DNA of 64,000 nt from Dyadobacter sp. CY347 (GCF_021502655.1 NZ_JAKFFT010000009.1:124001-188000); one strand, 5' to 3'; positions 17,433-26,624 are shown, numbered from the stretch's first letter. The notes: generated by a model not told the origin, from the sequence alone. Translations and numbers: made by a program.

Positions 17433-17444
17433 GGAGTGTGCTTT

Positions 17445-17571
17445 TACATTCCAAACCCAAAACCCCTCCAGATGATCTGCATGACCTATGAAGACAAGCA
17501 ATTTTACTTAATATAAGACCTGTTATAAAAACTCAATACGCCGTTTGTGGGTTTTGTTATGATTTTCTGAC
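17445..17571. repeat. Fragment of repeat B tail plus repeat family A copy 5 (half)
   Basis: TTACATTCCAAACCCAAAAC at 17445 matches the end of family B copy 2 (18260). TATAAAAACTCA ... TGGGTTTTGTTATG at 17523-17562 matches the tail of family A copy 4. The two families are therefore adjacent here, between two lipoprotein genes. Confidence 0.55.
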
Positions 17572-17738
17572 GTAATTGCTGGAAGATTTATAGAACTTTA
17601 AGGCGATAATATAGTTATATATTTAGAATCAAATAGTAAATTTGCTTAAACAACAACTAATAAGCTTACAAATCGTAAAACACTTACTATCAATTAATTA
17701 TATTCAATTTTAAATATTTATCTACAATTTTTAACGTT

Positions 17739-18239
17739 ATGAATATGGTTATCAAAAAATTTTATATTGCCATCCTTATCATAACTTGCTTTTGGGCTTG
17801 CAAAACTGAGAAAGAAGAAATTAAAGCAGACCAATCTAGTGTTTTTGTTGGAAAGTATCACGGAATTTTAGCTCACGGAGATTCCCAGTTTCCTAGTCTC
17901 ACACAAGATAGTTGGGAGGTTGAAGTTTCTCGTTTGAACGAAAATGAAGTTAGTCTGGATATTCAAACCCAACTGCAACAGAGAAGTGATGTGCTTTCCC
18001 CATTTATAAATACAGGTAGTTCTAATAGCCAAAACTTTAACCTTGGCAAGATTACACCAACAAGATCATTTGAAATTAAGGAAATCAAAGAGACTACTTT
18101 TCAAGGTGAAAAAAGGAACACTGATGTTAGTATCACAGGAAGGTTAAGAGAAACTGGTGTTCTGGTATTGGAAGTAAAGTATGACTATTTGAATGGTGAA
18201 GGGGTTCGGTTTTTTACTGTCTTATTAAATAAGAAATAA
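17739..18239 (+). CDS. Small lipoprotein, function unknown
   Basis: The 166-residue protein has a signal peptide with lipobox CFWAC and a mature beta-rich domain. Strands such as VFVGKYHGILAHGD, SWEVEVSRLNENEVSLDI and VLVLEVKYDYL resemble small beta-barrel lipoproteins. No family is recognised. The upstream 160 bases are very AT-rich. Repeat family B copy 2 follows directly after the stop. Confidence 0.55.
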   Translation: MNMVIKKFYIAILIITCFWACKTEKEEIKADQSSVFVGKYHGILAHGDSQFPSLTQDSWEVEVSRLNENEVSLDIQTQLQQRSDVLSPFINTGSSNSQNFNLGKITPTRSFEIKEIKETTFQGEKRNTDVSITGRLRETGVLVLEVKYDYLNGEGVRFFTVLLNKK

Positions 18240-18308
18240 ATTTAAAATTCTGTCGGACTCTACATTCCAAAGCCCAAACCTGGCTTTTTCTGCTACTGCT
18301 GGGCATTG

Positions 18309-18632
18309 ATTTCCGGTTGCTGCGCCAGCTCTTTCTTTTCCCTTTTGTTCTGCTCGAAAGCCTGGCTCTGCTCTTTGGCTTGTTTGGCCTGGTGATTTCG
18401 CTCGGCCACAATCATATCGGCGCGCTCAATCGCTGTTGCGTTCAGCACTACTTTGCGGTATTGAAAGGGTTCAGCTAGCTTACGTTCATAGCCAAACGTT
18501 TGGTCAGAAGTTTTCTTGCAGCACTCCGTGAAACAAGTCGGTCCACCGCTCAACTTCTGGCTATGGCCAGTATGCATGCTAGATGAGAGTAAAGTGCAAA
18601 TTTATTATACAATAAACGTTCGTATAAATGGT
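18309..18632 (-). repeat. Repeat family B, copy 2 (gene fragment)
   Basis: On the minus strand this copy is open from 18577 to 18293 and reads as a charged, Gln-rich protein (LNATAIERADMIVAERNHQA, then KQAKEQSQAFEQNKREKKEL). After one stop codon it continues to a natural-looking end, KPGLGFGM. The copy at 6288-6616 is the same sequence in worse condition. The gene family is unknown to me; a plasmid or conjugation gene is only a guess. Confidence 0.6.
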
Positions 18633-18738
18633 AAGGAGTATTTAGTGAAAAGGGTGTGGTATTACATTGCTATTATTATAAAATAAGTACTTGAATCAGG
18701 TTTTCATCTAATCGCTCAGAAATCAACCGAAATTGCTC

Positions 18739-18975
18739 ATAATTACGTGAGTTTACACTAGACCAAGATCTTGAAAAGAACAAAGCCGACATACTACACC
18801 TGGACAACGAGAATAATTTAGAAAAGTCCAGTTTGTTAAGTAGAGGGTCTCCGGAAGAGTTTCCTGGCGCGACCATAAGATTGATCTGATCCTTGACGAG
18901 CTCGCAAACGGAGATGTCATTCTATTGAGTGAATTTTCTAGGGTCTTAGAAATTGACAGCCGCAATATCAATTAT
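18739..18975 (+). pseudogene. Serine recombinase (resolvase/invertase) remnant
   Basis: A plus-strand reading gives DQDLEKNKADILHLDN and later VSWRDHKIDLILDELANGD followed by VILLSEFSR. This is the pattern of the catalytic domain of small serine recombinases of the Pin/resolvase type (…TxDQDLEKNK…, …GD.ILVSEFSRLGR…). The start, the middle and everything after the SR motif are broken by frameshifts or substitutions. It sits about 120 bases from tRNA-Thr, at the end of the mosaic region. Confidence 0.65.
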
Positions 18976-19051
18976 CAACAGCATGCGTACAACTGACCGG
19001 TCGACAAAACTTCTCCTTAAAAAAACTATTGCAACTTTTATTGCAAGTAAA

Positions 19052-19086
19052 GCAAAAAGCACTTAGCAAATTAATGCTAAGTGCTT
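19052..19086 (-). terminator. Rho-independent terminator of tRNA-Thr
   Basis: Perfect 12-bp arms AAGCACTTAGCA / TGCTAAGTGCTT with a 6-base loop, followed on the minus strand by a T-rich run. It lies directly downstream of tRNA-Thr. Confidence 0.75.
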
Positions 19087-19096
19087 GATTTTCAAG

Positions 19097-19169
<73 letters not shown>

Positions 19170-19284
19170 CTCTTTTCTTACTCTCTGATACCGTTTGTTA
19201 TTCCGTTATCATGGTGCAAAAGTAGTAGGAAAGGCTATACAGCGCAACATTTAGCGCTAAAATTTTAAAACTTTTTTTCGAAAA

Positions 19285-21189
19285 TTATATAGCTTCCTGA
19301 ATGATAGATAGTTGGTGTTTCAAGTCATTCAGCTGACTCAGCGCACTATTTATCTTTCTTTCAAATTCTGCTTTCAAGCGATCCGAAGTTTTTGATTTCG
19401 CAAAGAACTCAATGTTATTCTGCCAAAGTGCAATGTCGTTTTCAAGTTGCTGGATCTTGCGGCGGATGTCACTTTCTTTTCTGTACAGATTACGGCTGCT
19501 ATCGCCATCCCTTACCAGCTCAACTTCGCTTTCCAGAACCGCCTGCTCCTTCTCTTTGCTCGAAAGCTGGCCGATCGCGCTCACGTATGTGTTAATTGCA
19601 GCAATGTAACGTTTCTGAATGGTCTGCATGTCCTTTTTAGGAACGAAGCCTATGGACGACCATTCGCTCTTGAACGCGCTCAGCAGATTCAATGTAGACT
19701 CGTCCTTATTATTGGCCGCAGCTTCAATCCTCTCGATCAGATCAGTTTTCTTTTTCAGGTTGCCTTCAAATTCTTCTTCAACCTCTTTATTCTTGGCGCG
19801 TTTTTGATCAAAATATGCATCGCATGCTTTTTTGAAACGCTCATAAATGGTGTCTTTGAATTTTTCAGGAACCTGTCCGATGCCTTTCCAGCGTTTTTGA
19901 AGCTCAATGATCTTCTGAGTCGTCGACGGATTGTCTTCTCCTGTTTCCAGAATAGCCTCCGCTTCCGCGCAGAGCTGATTTTTCAGTTCCAGGTTTTGTT
20001 CGCGTTTCGATTCCAGCTGACGGAAAAACTCTCCTTTATTATTGAAGAAAGTCTTCAAAGCTGCCCAGAATTTTTTGCTCAGATCTTTTCCTTCCTCACG
20101 CGGCATAATGCCCTTCAATGCAACCCATTGATCCTGAAACGCCATAATTTCTTTCGTCTTGGCATTCCATTCTTTAATGCTGCCTGAGTTGTAAGTCGTG
20201 AAAGGCGTTATTGCTTCGTAGATTTTAAGCTTCTGCTCATAATTTTCCTGCATCGACTTCTTCTGCTCGGCAAACTGACCGCGCTGTGCATTATAAAGCA
20301 CGTCCAGCGCTTCTTTAAACCGCTGCCATAACTTTTCCTGATCTTCTTTCGGAGCAGGTCCAAGATGTTTGTAGTCTTCAAAAATATGGTTCGCCTCGTT
20401 CAGGATCTCACGCGTCATCGGACGGTTTTCCAATGATTTGCCCAACTCCTCAACCTTTTCACAAAGCTCTGCTTTCAGCTCAGCATTGCGGCGGCGATCC
20501 AGCTCTTTTAATTCGAAATAGATATTCCGGTTGCTGAAATAGCGGTCGATCAACGCATTGTAAGTTGCCCAAAGCGTTCCGTTGTGCGGAGAAGCAATGT
20601 TACCGGCCTGTTTCCACTCTTCCTGGATCTTCTTGAATTCCTCCCAGCTCGATTTTAGTCCCGAAGCATCCGTTTCTTTACTGCCTTCATCTTCCAATAA
20701 TGTACGCAGACGTTGTAGAAGAGCCGTTTTTACATTAAAATTCTTCTCTTTCTCTTTTTCCTGTCCCTGATAATAACTGTTCTTCAAACCACGGATCTCG
20801 CGGCTCAACGAATCTATTTTCTGGGTTTCTGCGTCATATTTATACTCAAATCCTTCTCCACCACCATTTTCAGCCACAAAGGCTGCCAATGCTGTTTCTT
20901 TCTCCTTTTGTTTGATCGAATCAAGGACCGGACGGATTTCTCTCGCAACGGATTCCGCTTTTTTCAAGGCAGCCGGTTTTGAACCTTCAGCATCGATAGA
21001 CGCCAACTCATTTTCCAAAATATTGACAAGCTGTTCCTTAGACAGCTGGCTGTAATCCACGTCTGGCACTTCCTCCTCATGTTCTTCCGTCAACTCATTG
21101 TTAAGATCAATCTCAAGGGTGTCAATAGTCTTTTGTGTCAGGTCTTCCTGCTCATCGCTTTTGACCCCTTCTTGTTGTTCTTGTGCCAT
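19285..21189 (-). CDS. DUF349 domain-containing protein
   Basis: The 634-residue cytoplasmic protein is almost entirely helical and charged. It starts with an acidic low-complexity part (residues 1-55), followed by several DUF349 repeats with the typical Trp-containing pattern (LKSSWEEFKKIQEEWKQAG; LWQRFKEALDVLY; LQKRWKGIGQVPEKFKD; FKSEWSSIGFVPKKD), and ends in a coiled coil. It is a conserved single gene in Bacteroidota; its molecular role is not established. The plus strand through it is also open for long stretches, but those frames are shadows. Confidence 0.9.
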   Translation of the reverse strand: MAQEQQEGVKSDEQEDLTQKTIDTLEIDLNNELTEEHEEEVPDVDYSQLSKEQLVNILENELASIDAEGSKPAALKKAESVAREIRPVLDSIKQKEKETALAAFVAENGGGEGFEYKYDAETQKIDSLSREIRGLKNSYYQGQEKEKEKNFNVKTALLQRLRTLLEDEGSKETDASGLKSSWEEFKKIQEEWKQAGNIASPHNGTLWATYNALIDRYFSNRNIYFELKELDRRRNAELKAELCEKVEELGKSLENRPMTREILNEANHIFEDYKHLGPAPKEDQEKLWQRFKEALDVLYNAQRGQFAEQKKSMQENYEQKLKIYEAITPFTTYNSGSIKEWNAKTKEIMAFQDQWVALKGIMPREEGKDLSKKFWAALKTFFNNKGEFFRQLESKREQNLELKNQLCAEAEAILETGEDNPSTTQKIIELQKRWKGIGQVPEKFKDTIYERFKKACDAYFDQKRAKNKEVEEEFEGNLKKKTDLIERIEAAANNKDESTLNLLSAFKSEWSSIGFVPKKDMQTIQKRYIAAINTYVSAIGQLSSKEKEQAVLESEVELVRDGDSSRNLYRKESDIRRKIQQLENDIALWQNNIEFFAKSKTSDRLKAEFERKINSALSQLNDLKHQLSIIQEAI

Positions 21190-21295
21190 CGTGATTCTGG
21201 TTTCGTACGTACGTCTCTTATGGATTACAAATCTAATAATCTTTCCTCTGAAATGGCTACTTTTGGTTTCTTAACATTGAACATATTAGCACCTG

Positions 21296-21937
21296 ATGGA
21301 CCATAATATTGCCAAATTACGACAGGATTATAATTTGAAGGGTTTAGACGAGCAGGATTTGGCCCCTAATCCCTTCACACAGTTTAAATTATGGTTTGAT
21401 GAGGCCATTTCCGCAGCGGTTGTCGAGCCCAATGCAATGCTGCTGAGCACGGTTTCAAATGGCCGTCCTTCGGCAAGGGTTGTGCTCCTGAAAGACCTGG
21501 ATCAGACGGGTTTTACGTTCTTTACAAATTACGAAAGCAAAAAAGCAAAGGAAATGGAATCGGACCCGTTTGTGGCGGTTACGTTTTTCTGGAAAGAGCT
21601 TGAAAGACAGGTCCGGATTGAAGGGAGCATTGAGAAAACCACGGACCAGGAATCATCCGAATATTTCGCCGTCCGCCCGCGCGGCAGCCAGATCGGCGCC
21701 TGGGCTTCGGCGCAAAGTCAGCATCTTGAAAACCGGGCTGAGCTGGAAGAACGGACCAGACTGTTGGAACAAAAATTTGAAGGTGCCGAAGTGCCGCGTC
21801 CGCCGCATTGGGGCGGTTACCGCGTGACACCGCATTATTTCGAATTCTGGCAAGGAAGGAGCAGCCGCCTTCACGACCGGCTTGTTTACGAAAAATCGGA
21901 TGAAGGCAGCTGGAAAATCGAACGTTTATACCCCTGA
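21296..21937 (+). CDS. pdxH: Pyridoxamine 5'-phosphate oxidase
   Basis: PdxH oxidises pyridoxamine or pyridoxine 5'-phosphate to pyridoxal 5'-phosphate, using FMN and oxygen. The 213-residue protein has the family blocks NAMLLSTVSNGRPSARVVLLK, FTFFTNYESKKAKEM, ERQVRIEGSIEK, FAVRPRGSQIGAWAS and the C-terminal WGGYRVTP plus WQGRSSRLHDR with the substrate-binding Arg residues. It is full length. It converges with the next gene; the two stop regions overlap by 12 bases. Confidence 0.95.
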   Translation: MDHNIAKLRQDYNLKGLDEQDLAPNPFTQFKLWFDEAISAAVVEPNAMLLSTVSNGRPSARVVLLKDLDQTGFTFFTNYESKKAKEMESDPFVAVTFFWKELERQVRIEGSIEKTTDQESSEYFAVRPRGSQIGAWASAQSQHLENRAELEERTRLLEQKFEGAEVPRPPHWGGYRVTPHYFEFWQGRSSRLHDRLVYEKSDEGSWKIERLYP

Positions 21938-22531
21938 GCCTTTCTGAGGCTTTTCAGGAAGCGATTTCAAAACATATTCACCTAGCGGCGACAGCGTATA
22001 ACCTGGTTCATGACTGATCGTCAGACCCAGGTTTTTTAATTTCCTAACATTCGTTTTGAGCCATTCCTTTTCCTTATTAATCTTCGTAGCAAGTTCAGCA
22101 GCAGTCATTTTTGGATTTTCCTGAATGGCTTTCAGCACTTTGGTGGTCCATTTACCCTGGTTGCTGAACTTGTCCAGATTAAGCAACTTTTCTTTCAACA
22201 CTTCCAGCTCCTCGTCCGTAATCTGTTCTTTTTGTCTGAGATCAATCCGTGGATCAGGGCTGTCGTAGCTGAGTTCAATGCGGTAAATGGCGCCATTAGT
22301 GACTTTTTCCAGTTCGCTGATAATGGCTTGTGCGCTGTCATAACCCGCAAGTTTGGCATCATCATCTGTTATTTTGGATAAATCTGTCTCTGTCAGATCC
22401 GTAATTTTGATCACCCCGATGCTCGTTTTGAGCAGACTTCCTTTCCTCACAGACAGTTTTTTCCACTTTCGGAAAGCCAGTGAAATGTTTCCGGACATAA
22501 TGCCATCAAGATGTTTTTGTTTTATCAGCAT
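21926..22531 (-). CDS. PUA/ASCH-like plus winged-helix protein, function unknown
   Basis: The 201-residue protein has an N-terminal part (MLIKQKHLDGIMSGNISLAF, GSLLKTSIGVIKI) that looks like an ASCH or PUA-like RNA-binding barrel. The C-terminal part (AIQENPKMTAAELATKINKE, LKTNVRKLKNLGLT) looks like a winged helix. Both assignments are from pattern only. It would be a cytoplasmic nucleic-acid-binding protein. It converges on pdxH and lies downstream of citrate synthase, from which a terminator separates it. Confidence 0.55.
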   Translation of the reverse strand: MLIKQKHLDGIMSGNISLAFRKWKKLSVRKGSLLKTSIGVIKITDLTETDLSKITDDDAKLAGYDSAQAIISELEKVTNGAIYRIELSYDSPDPRIDLRQKEQITDEELEVLKEKLLNLDKFSNQGKWTTKVLKAIQENPKMTAAELATKINKEKEWLKTNVRKLKNLGLTISHEPGYTLSPLGEYVLKSLPEKPQKGSGV

Positions 22532-22546
22532 TGTATTTTATTTAAC

Positions 22547-22580
22547 AAAAAAGAGACTGCTATTTACAAGCAATCTCTTG
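22547..22580 (-). terminator. Terminator after citrate synthase
   Basis: On the minus strand AGAGATTGCT and AGCAGTCTCT form a stem with one G-T pair and a 7-base loop, followed by a run of T. It lies 28 bases after the gltA stop. Confidence 0.75.
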
Positions 22581-22607
22581 ATATTGAAAGTGTTGACTCT
22601 ATTTTAA

Positions 22608-23891
22608 TCAGCGTTCGTTCATTGGAACAAAATCCCTTTTCGGAGCGCCTGTATAGATCTGACGCGGACGACCGATTGGCTCTTTATTCGCACGCATTTC
22701 TTTCCATTGTGCGATCCATCCCGGAAGACGACCGATTGCGAACATGACCGTGAACATATTCGTAGGAATGCCCAAGGCACGGTAAATGATACCAGAATAG
22801 AAATCCACATTCGGATAAAGCTTTCTTGATACGAAATACTCATCTTCCAAAGCCGCTTTTTCCAATTTCTGCGCGATCTCCAAAACAGGATCATTGATTC
22901 CCAGTTTATTCAAAACATCATCTGCTGCCTTTTTGATAATGCGGGCGCGCGGATCGAAGTTTTTGTAAACGCGGTGTCCAAAACCAAACAAACGGAAGCC
23001 ACTTGATTTGTCTTTGGCCATATTAATGTATTTCTGCGTGTCACCGCCATCATTCTTGATCGCTTCCAGCATTTCGATCACTTCCTGGTTTGCGCCGCCG
23101 TGAAGCGGGCCCCAGAGTGCGCTGATACCGGATGAAATCGAAGAATAAATGTTCGCGTGAGACGATCCAACAAGCCTTACCGTTGAAGTAGAGCAATTTT
23201 GCTCATGGTCTGCGTGCAGGATCAGCAATTTGTTCAATGCTGCCGAAACGACGGGATCCACATTATATTTCGCTACGGGAAGCGAAAACATCATGTTCAG
23301 GAAATTGGAACAATAATCAAGGTCATTCTGCGGATAATTTACCGGATGCCCCTGTGATTTTTTGTATGACCAGGTTGCAATGGTCGGCAATTTAGAAAGC
23401 AAACGAATGATGTGCAGTTGCGTAATTTCCTCAGAATTCGTATCAAAAGTCTCAGGATAAAAAGCGCTCATCGCGCTTACCAGCGACGAAAGTACGCCCA
23501 TAGGGTGCGCATTCACCGGAAATCCTTCAAATATTTTACGCATATCCTCATTCACGAGGGTGTGCGTCCTGATGGCATGTTCAAAATCTTCAAACTCCTT
23601 CGCAGTAGGAAGTTCACCGTAAATAAGCAGGTAAGCTACTTCCAAAAATGACGACTTTTCAGCCAGATCCTCAATTGAATAACCCCTGTAATTCAGTATA
23701 CCCTCTTCTCCATCCAGAAACGTTATAGCGCTTTTTGTTGCGCCTGTATTTTTATAACCTGCATCAATTGTAATATACCCTGTCTGGTCACGTAATTTGG
23801 CAATATCTATCGCTTTCTCCTGTTCACTTCCTTCTATAATGGGGAACTCGTACTTCTTACCTTCAAGGGTTAATTCAGCTATTTGGGACAT
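22608..23891 (-). CDS. gltA: Citrate synthase
   Basis: GltA condenses acetyl-CoA and oxaloacetate to citrate, the entry step of the TCA cycle. The 427-residue protein shows the family motifs LLILHADHEQNCSTSTVRLV, ALWGPLHGGANQEV with the catalytic His, and FGFGHRVYKNFDPRA with the second active-site His. The C-terminal Arg-containing region is GRLPGWIAQWKEM. I chose ATG 23891 (MSQIAELTLEGKKYEF), the usual N-terminus; the frame is open 22 codons further upstream. It is transcribed alone with a terminator behind it. Confidence 0.95.
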   Translation of the reverse strand: MSQIAELTLEGKKYEFPIIEGSEQEKAIDIAKLRDQTGYITIDAGYKNTGATKSAITFLDGEEGILNYRGYSIEDLAEKSSFLEVAYLLIYGELPTAKEFEDFEHAIRTHTLVNEDMRKIFEGFPVNAHPMGVLSSLVSAMSAFYPETFDTNSEEITQLHIIRLLSKLPTIATWSYKKSQGHPVNYPQNDLDYCSNFLNMMFSLPVAKYNVDPVVSAALNKLLILHADHEQNCSTSTVRLVGSSHANIYSSISSGISALWGPLHGGANQEVIEMLEAIKNDGGDTQKYINMAKDKSSGFRLFGFGHRVYKNFDPRARIIKKAADDVLNKLGINDPVLEIAQKLEKAALEDEYFVSRKLYPNVDFYSGIIYRALGIPTNMFTVMFAIGRLPGWIAQWKEMRANKEPIGRPRQIYTGAPKRDFVPMNER

Positions 23892-24201
23892 ATTAATGGG
23901 AATAAAATTAAAAAGGTTAATGACAAGATAAAGGTAAATCCGATCAATGCAATCCAAAGATTTTCCTTGCTCCTGATTTACTTATCCAACAAATTAATTT
24001 TGTGTTAATTGAACGCAAGAGTAACCATTTCCTGATCCGACACAAGCCGCAATATCCTAAAAAACTGTGTACTTTCTATTATTATCCATGTTTTATTTGT
24101 GTAAAATCGGGACTGGGGCAATAATATTTCACAATTTAAAGTAAATATGATATTATTCTATTGATCCTACTTCATCTGAAATTTCATGCGATTCACATGC
24201 G
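23892..24201. other. Intergenic stretch, gltA promoter side
   Basis: About 310 AT-rich bases between gltA and the miaA operon end. No gene or strong hairpin is seen. It presumably holds the gltA promoter. Confidence 0.4.
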
Positions 24202-24660
24202 TCAGCGCTCCTCGTCCGTCGGCAATTTCACGTTTCTATCCGCCTCAATATACCGGGGTTTGCTCAGGATTTGCTTGATCAGATATCGCCCAAACAAACC
24301 AGCCAGAATTACCGGCAGCAAATGCGCCCCGTAGATAAATGCCTTGCCTGTAATGCGATAAGAAAAAGTGGAAAACGTGAGATAAACATATCCAAACCAA
24401 AAGACGGCAATGCCCAGTAACCAGCTATAATAAATCGTCGCCGGCTTACGATCTGCAAAACGCCTGATCAACTCGCAAAGTGCCAGCGAAATCCCTACGA
24501 CCAGCAGAACGGTCAGCAAAGCCCTTGGAAAATTCCGGATATATACATGCTTGTAAACCATCACACCGAGCTTTCCGATCAGGTTGGGATGCGCGAGCAA
24601 GTATGCATCTGTAACGCTCAGGACCAGCAGCAGCAACAGGCTGCTCATTTTCTTATTCAT
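24202..24660 (-). CDS. Small multi-pass membrane protein
   Basis: The 152-residue protein has four hydrophobic helices (about residues 6-24, 46-64, 78-96 and 108-128) and a charged C-terminal tail (SKPRYIEADRNVKLPTDEER). No family is recognised. It begins 35 bases after the miaA stop on the same strand and is probably the last gene of the miaA operon. Confidence 0.6.
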   Translation of the reverse strand: MNKKMSSLLLLLVLSVTDAYLLAHPNLIGKLGVMVYKHVYIRNFPRALLTVLLVVGISLALCELIRRFADRKPATIYYSWLLGIAVFWFGYVYLTFSTFSYRITGKAFIYGAHLLPVILAGLFGRYLIKQILSKPRYIEADRNVKLPTDEER

Positions 24661-24694
24661 TTTATGTGACGTCTTTTAGGGTAAATTACTCTTA

Positions 24695-25645
24695 TCAGTT
24701 AGTTGAATATTGCTGATATTGCCGGAAAATCCTTTGCGCCTGTTCATCAGTATTGTATTCATTATCAAGCCATTGAATTTCAATTCCATCCTTTTCCATT
24801 TTCCTGAAAAAAGTCATCTGCCGCTTTGCGAAACGGTGAATTTCTGTTTCCAGGCGGCTGACCATTTCCTCATAATGCAGCGCTCCGGTGAGATATAATG
24901 TGATCCATTTGTATTCCAACCCATAATAGATCAGCTGCTCTGCCGTGAGGCCGCGTTCCAGCAATGCTTTAACCTCTTCAATCAAACCATGCTCCAACCT
25001 CGTCCTCAACCTTGCAGAGATTCGATCCCGTCTAACTTCTACCCGCGGATTCAAACCAAATACAATGTAATCATAAGCAGGCTTCTCCGTAAAAGCTTCC
25101 TCGGCTGGATTATGCGTTAGAAAATCAGATATTTCAATAGCCCGGATCAGCCTTTTCCTGGTCGATGTGTCTGCAATTGGCTGATAGGTCGTCTGATAAG
25201 AAGCAAATCGGGCCAGTAACAGATCCTTCGGCAGTTCTTCCAGCTCCGCACGGAGCTTTTCGTTCACAGGAATGGCCGCATATGCATGACCTTTGAGCAA
25301 CGAAAGAATATAGAAACCCGTTCCTCCACACAAAATGGGCACATTTCCACGCGACGAAATGGTTTCATACGCAGTCTCAAAATCATGCTGAAATTCATTG
25401 ACATTGTATTGCTCGCCCGCCTCACGGATGTCTATCAAATGGTAAGGAATTTGCCGCCCATCCAATTCATATTCAGCCAGATCCTTTCCGGTTCCAATGT
25501 CCATATCCCGGTAAACCTGCCTGGAATCCGCGCTGATAATTTCGCCGTTCAATAAGGACGCAACTTTCACAGACAAATGTGTTTTGCCAGACGCGGTTGG
25601 CCCTAATATCACAAGCAGCGGAACCTTAGGTTTGTTTTCAGCCAT
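24695..25645 (-). CDS. miaA: tRNA dimethylallyltransferase
   Basis: MiaA adds a dimethylallyl group to A37 of tRNAs that read codons starting with U. The 316-residue protein has the P-loop GPTASGKT (residues 15-22), the conserved ISADSRQVYRDMDIGTGK block, YHLIDI, and the GGTGFY motif in NVPILCGGTGFYILSL. The length is normal. Its ATG follows the stop of the upstream gene without a gap (TGAATG), so the two are translationally coupled. Confidence 0.95.
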   Translation of the reverse strand: MAENKPKVPLLVILGPTASGKTHLSVKVASLLNGEIISADSRQVYRDMDIGTGKDLAEYELDGRQIPYHLIDIREAGEQYNVNEFQHDFETAYETISSRGNVPILCGGTGFYILSLLKGHAYAAIPVNEKLRAELEELPKDLLLARFASYQTTYQPIADTSTRKRLIRAIEISDFLTHNPAEEAFTEKPAYDYIVFGLNPRVEVRRDRISARLRTRLEHGLIEEVKALLERGLTAEQLIYYGLEYKWITLYLTGALHYEEMVSRLETEIHRFAKRQMTFFRKMEKDGIEIQWLDNEYNTDEQAQRIFRQYQQYSTN

Positions 25646-26536
25646 TCAATCCGACAATTTAAAGGTCTTCACAAACTTAATGCTGCCTGCATTATAGACG
25701 ACAATTTTATCTGGGTTTGACGTCGTGGTCCTCGACATTTCATTTACAGACATATAAAACGGCATAGGCTGCGTTTCAGAGATCCTTTCAAATCCAAGTC
25801 TTTCATAACCAGCACCTTCCGACCATTCACGATCCGCATATGTCATAATATCATCCGGTTCTTTTTCCCTGACAAATGCAGTAAGCAGCTTGTCCAGTCC
25901 GCCCGAAACATTTGTACCGAGCAAACTCGCAAAGCGTAGCAGCTCAAACGACCTGAATGGCCCATCCTCCCGCGCAAAGACACGCGGCGCACTGAATGTT
26001 GCAACCGCCACAAGCATTTCATCTGATTCGATATTGTGCTCAAAATCCTTTTTCAAAACCCGGAAATAACGTTTTGGTAAAAATAAACCATATCTGGTTT
26101 TGGAGCTTACGGAACCATTCAGGTGATTTTTTTCTAAAAATTGAAACGCAGTTTCCTGGTCAATCCTCCGCACCTGGGTGAGTCTGGCTGCAATTTTCTG
26201 AGATATTCCGAGCATGGCGCTCAACCTGGATTTAACGATATAAGGTTTTTTAACCCAATAGTCTTCCCAGATCACCACCCATTGCTCACCCTTAGTGCGC
26301 TGATTCAGCAAGTCATTTATTTCAATTTGCCAGTTTTCAAAAGAGCCAGCTTTTTGCCAGTTTTCAAGATCAGTAAGCAGGATGTTCAGTGACCGGCCGT
26401 TGCTGTTTTTAATCTCGATGTGCGTTGTAAAAGCTCGATTTGCTTTCACCTCAAACTGCAAATGCACTTCGCTCAGCCAGTTACAGACTTGTTCGCCAAA
26501 AGATGGCGCAATGATCGTTGATGGCAGCGTTGGCAT
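25646..26536 (-). CDS. GNAT-fold-like protein similar to phage accessory proteins
   Basis: The 296-residue protein has a C-terminal half with LEKNHLNGSVSSKTRYGLF, FELLRFASLLGTNVSGGLDK, and TYADREWSEGAGYERLGFE. This GG-x-x-KLL ... YADRRW ... Y-x-x-LGF pattern is what I know from phage proteins of the Mom/GNAT-like kind and from tails of phage homing endonucleases. The N-terminal half (residues 1-95) looks nuclease- or recognition-like, but no catalytic motif is certain. It is directly coupled to miaA (no gap between stop and start). Confidence 0.5.
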   Translation of the reverse strand: MPTLPSTIIAPSFGEQVCNWLSEVHLQFEVKANRAFTTHIEIKNSNGRSLNILLTDLENWQKAGSFENWQIEINDLLNQRTKGEQWVVIWEDYWVKKPYIVKSRLSAMLGISQKIAARLTQVRRIDQETAFQFLEKNHLNGSVSSKTRYGLFLPKRYFRVLKKDFEHNIESDEMLVAVATFSAPRVFAREDGPFRSFELLRFASLLGTNVSGGLDKLLTAFVREKEPDDIMTYADREWSEGAGYERLGFERISETQPMPFYMSVNEMSRTTTSNPDKIVVYNAGSIKFVKTFKLSD

Positions 26537-26570
26537 AGGTCGGCAAGTTAGCCGCAGATTTAATCAGTAA

Positions 26571-26596
26571 CAAAAAAACGCGCTCATTGAGCGCGT
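26571..26596 (-). terminator. Terminator after the beta-barrel gene
   Basis: Perfect 8-bp arms ACGCGCTC / GAGCGCGT with a 3-base loop and a run of seven T on the minus strand, 29 bases after the stop at 26625. Confidence 0.8.
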
Positions 26597-26624
26597 CTCG
26601 CAACTTATTCGATTGATTAGGAAT

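Noticed and set aside
5521..17571. Repeat family A as attC sites of a chromosomal integron
   Set aside because: Only the RYYYAAC-like edge is consistent. No matching GTTRRRY partner at the right distance, no uniform gene direction and no integrase were found, so I kept it as a repeat family only.
19447..20187. Plus-strand open frame of 246 codons
   Set aside because: It lies fully inside the DUF349 gene on the other strand, and its composition (many Phe, Leu, Cys, Arg) is what the antisense of a charged helical protein gives.
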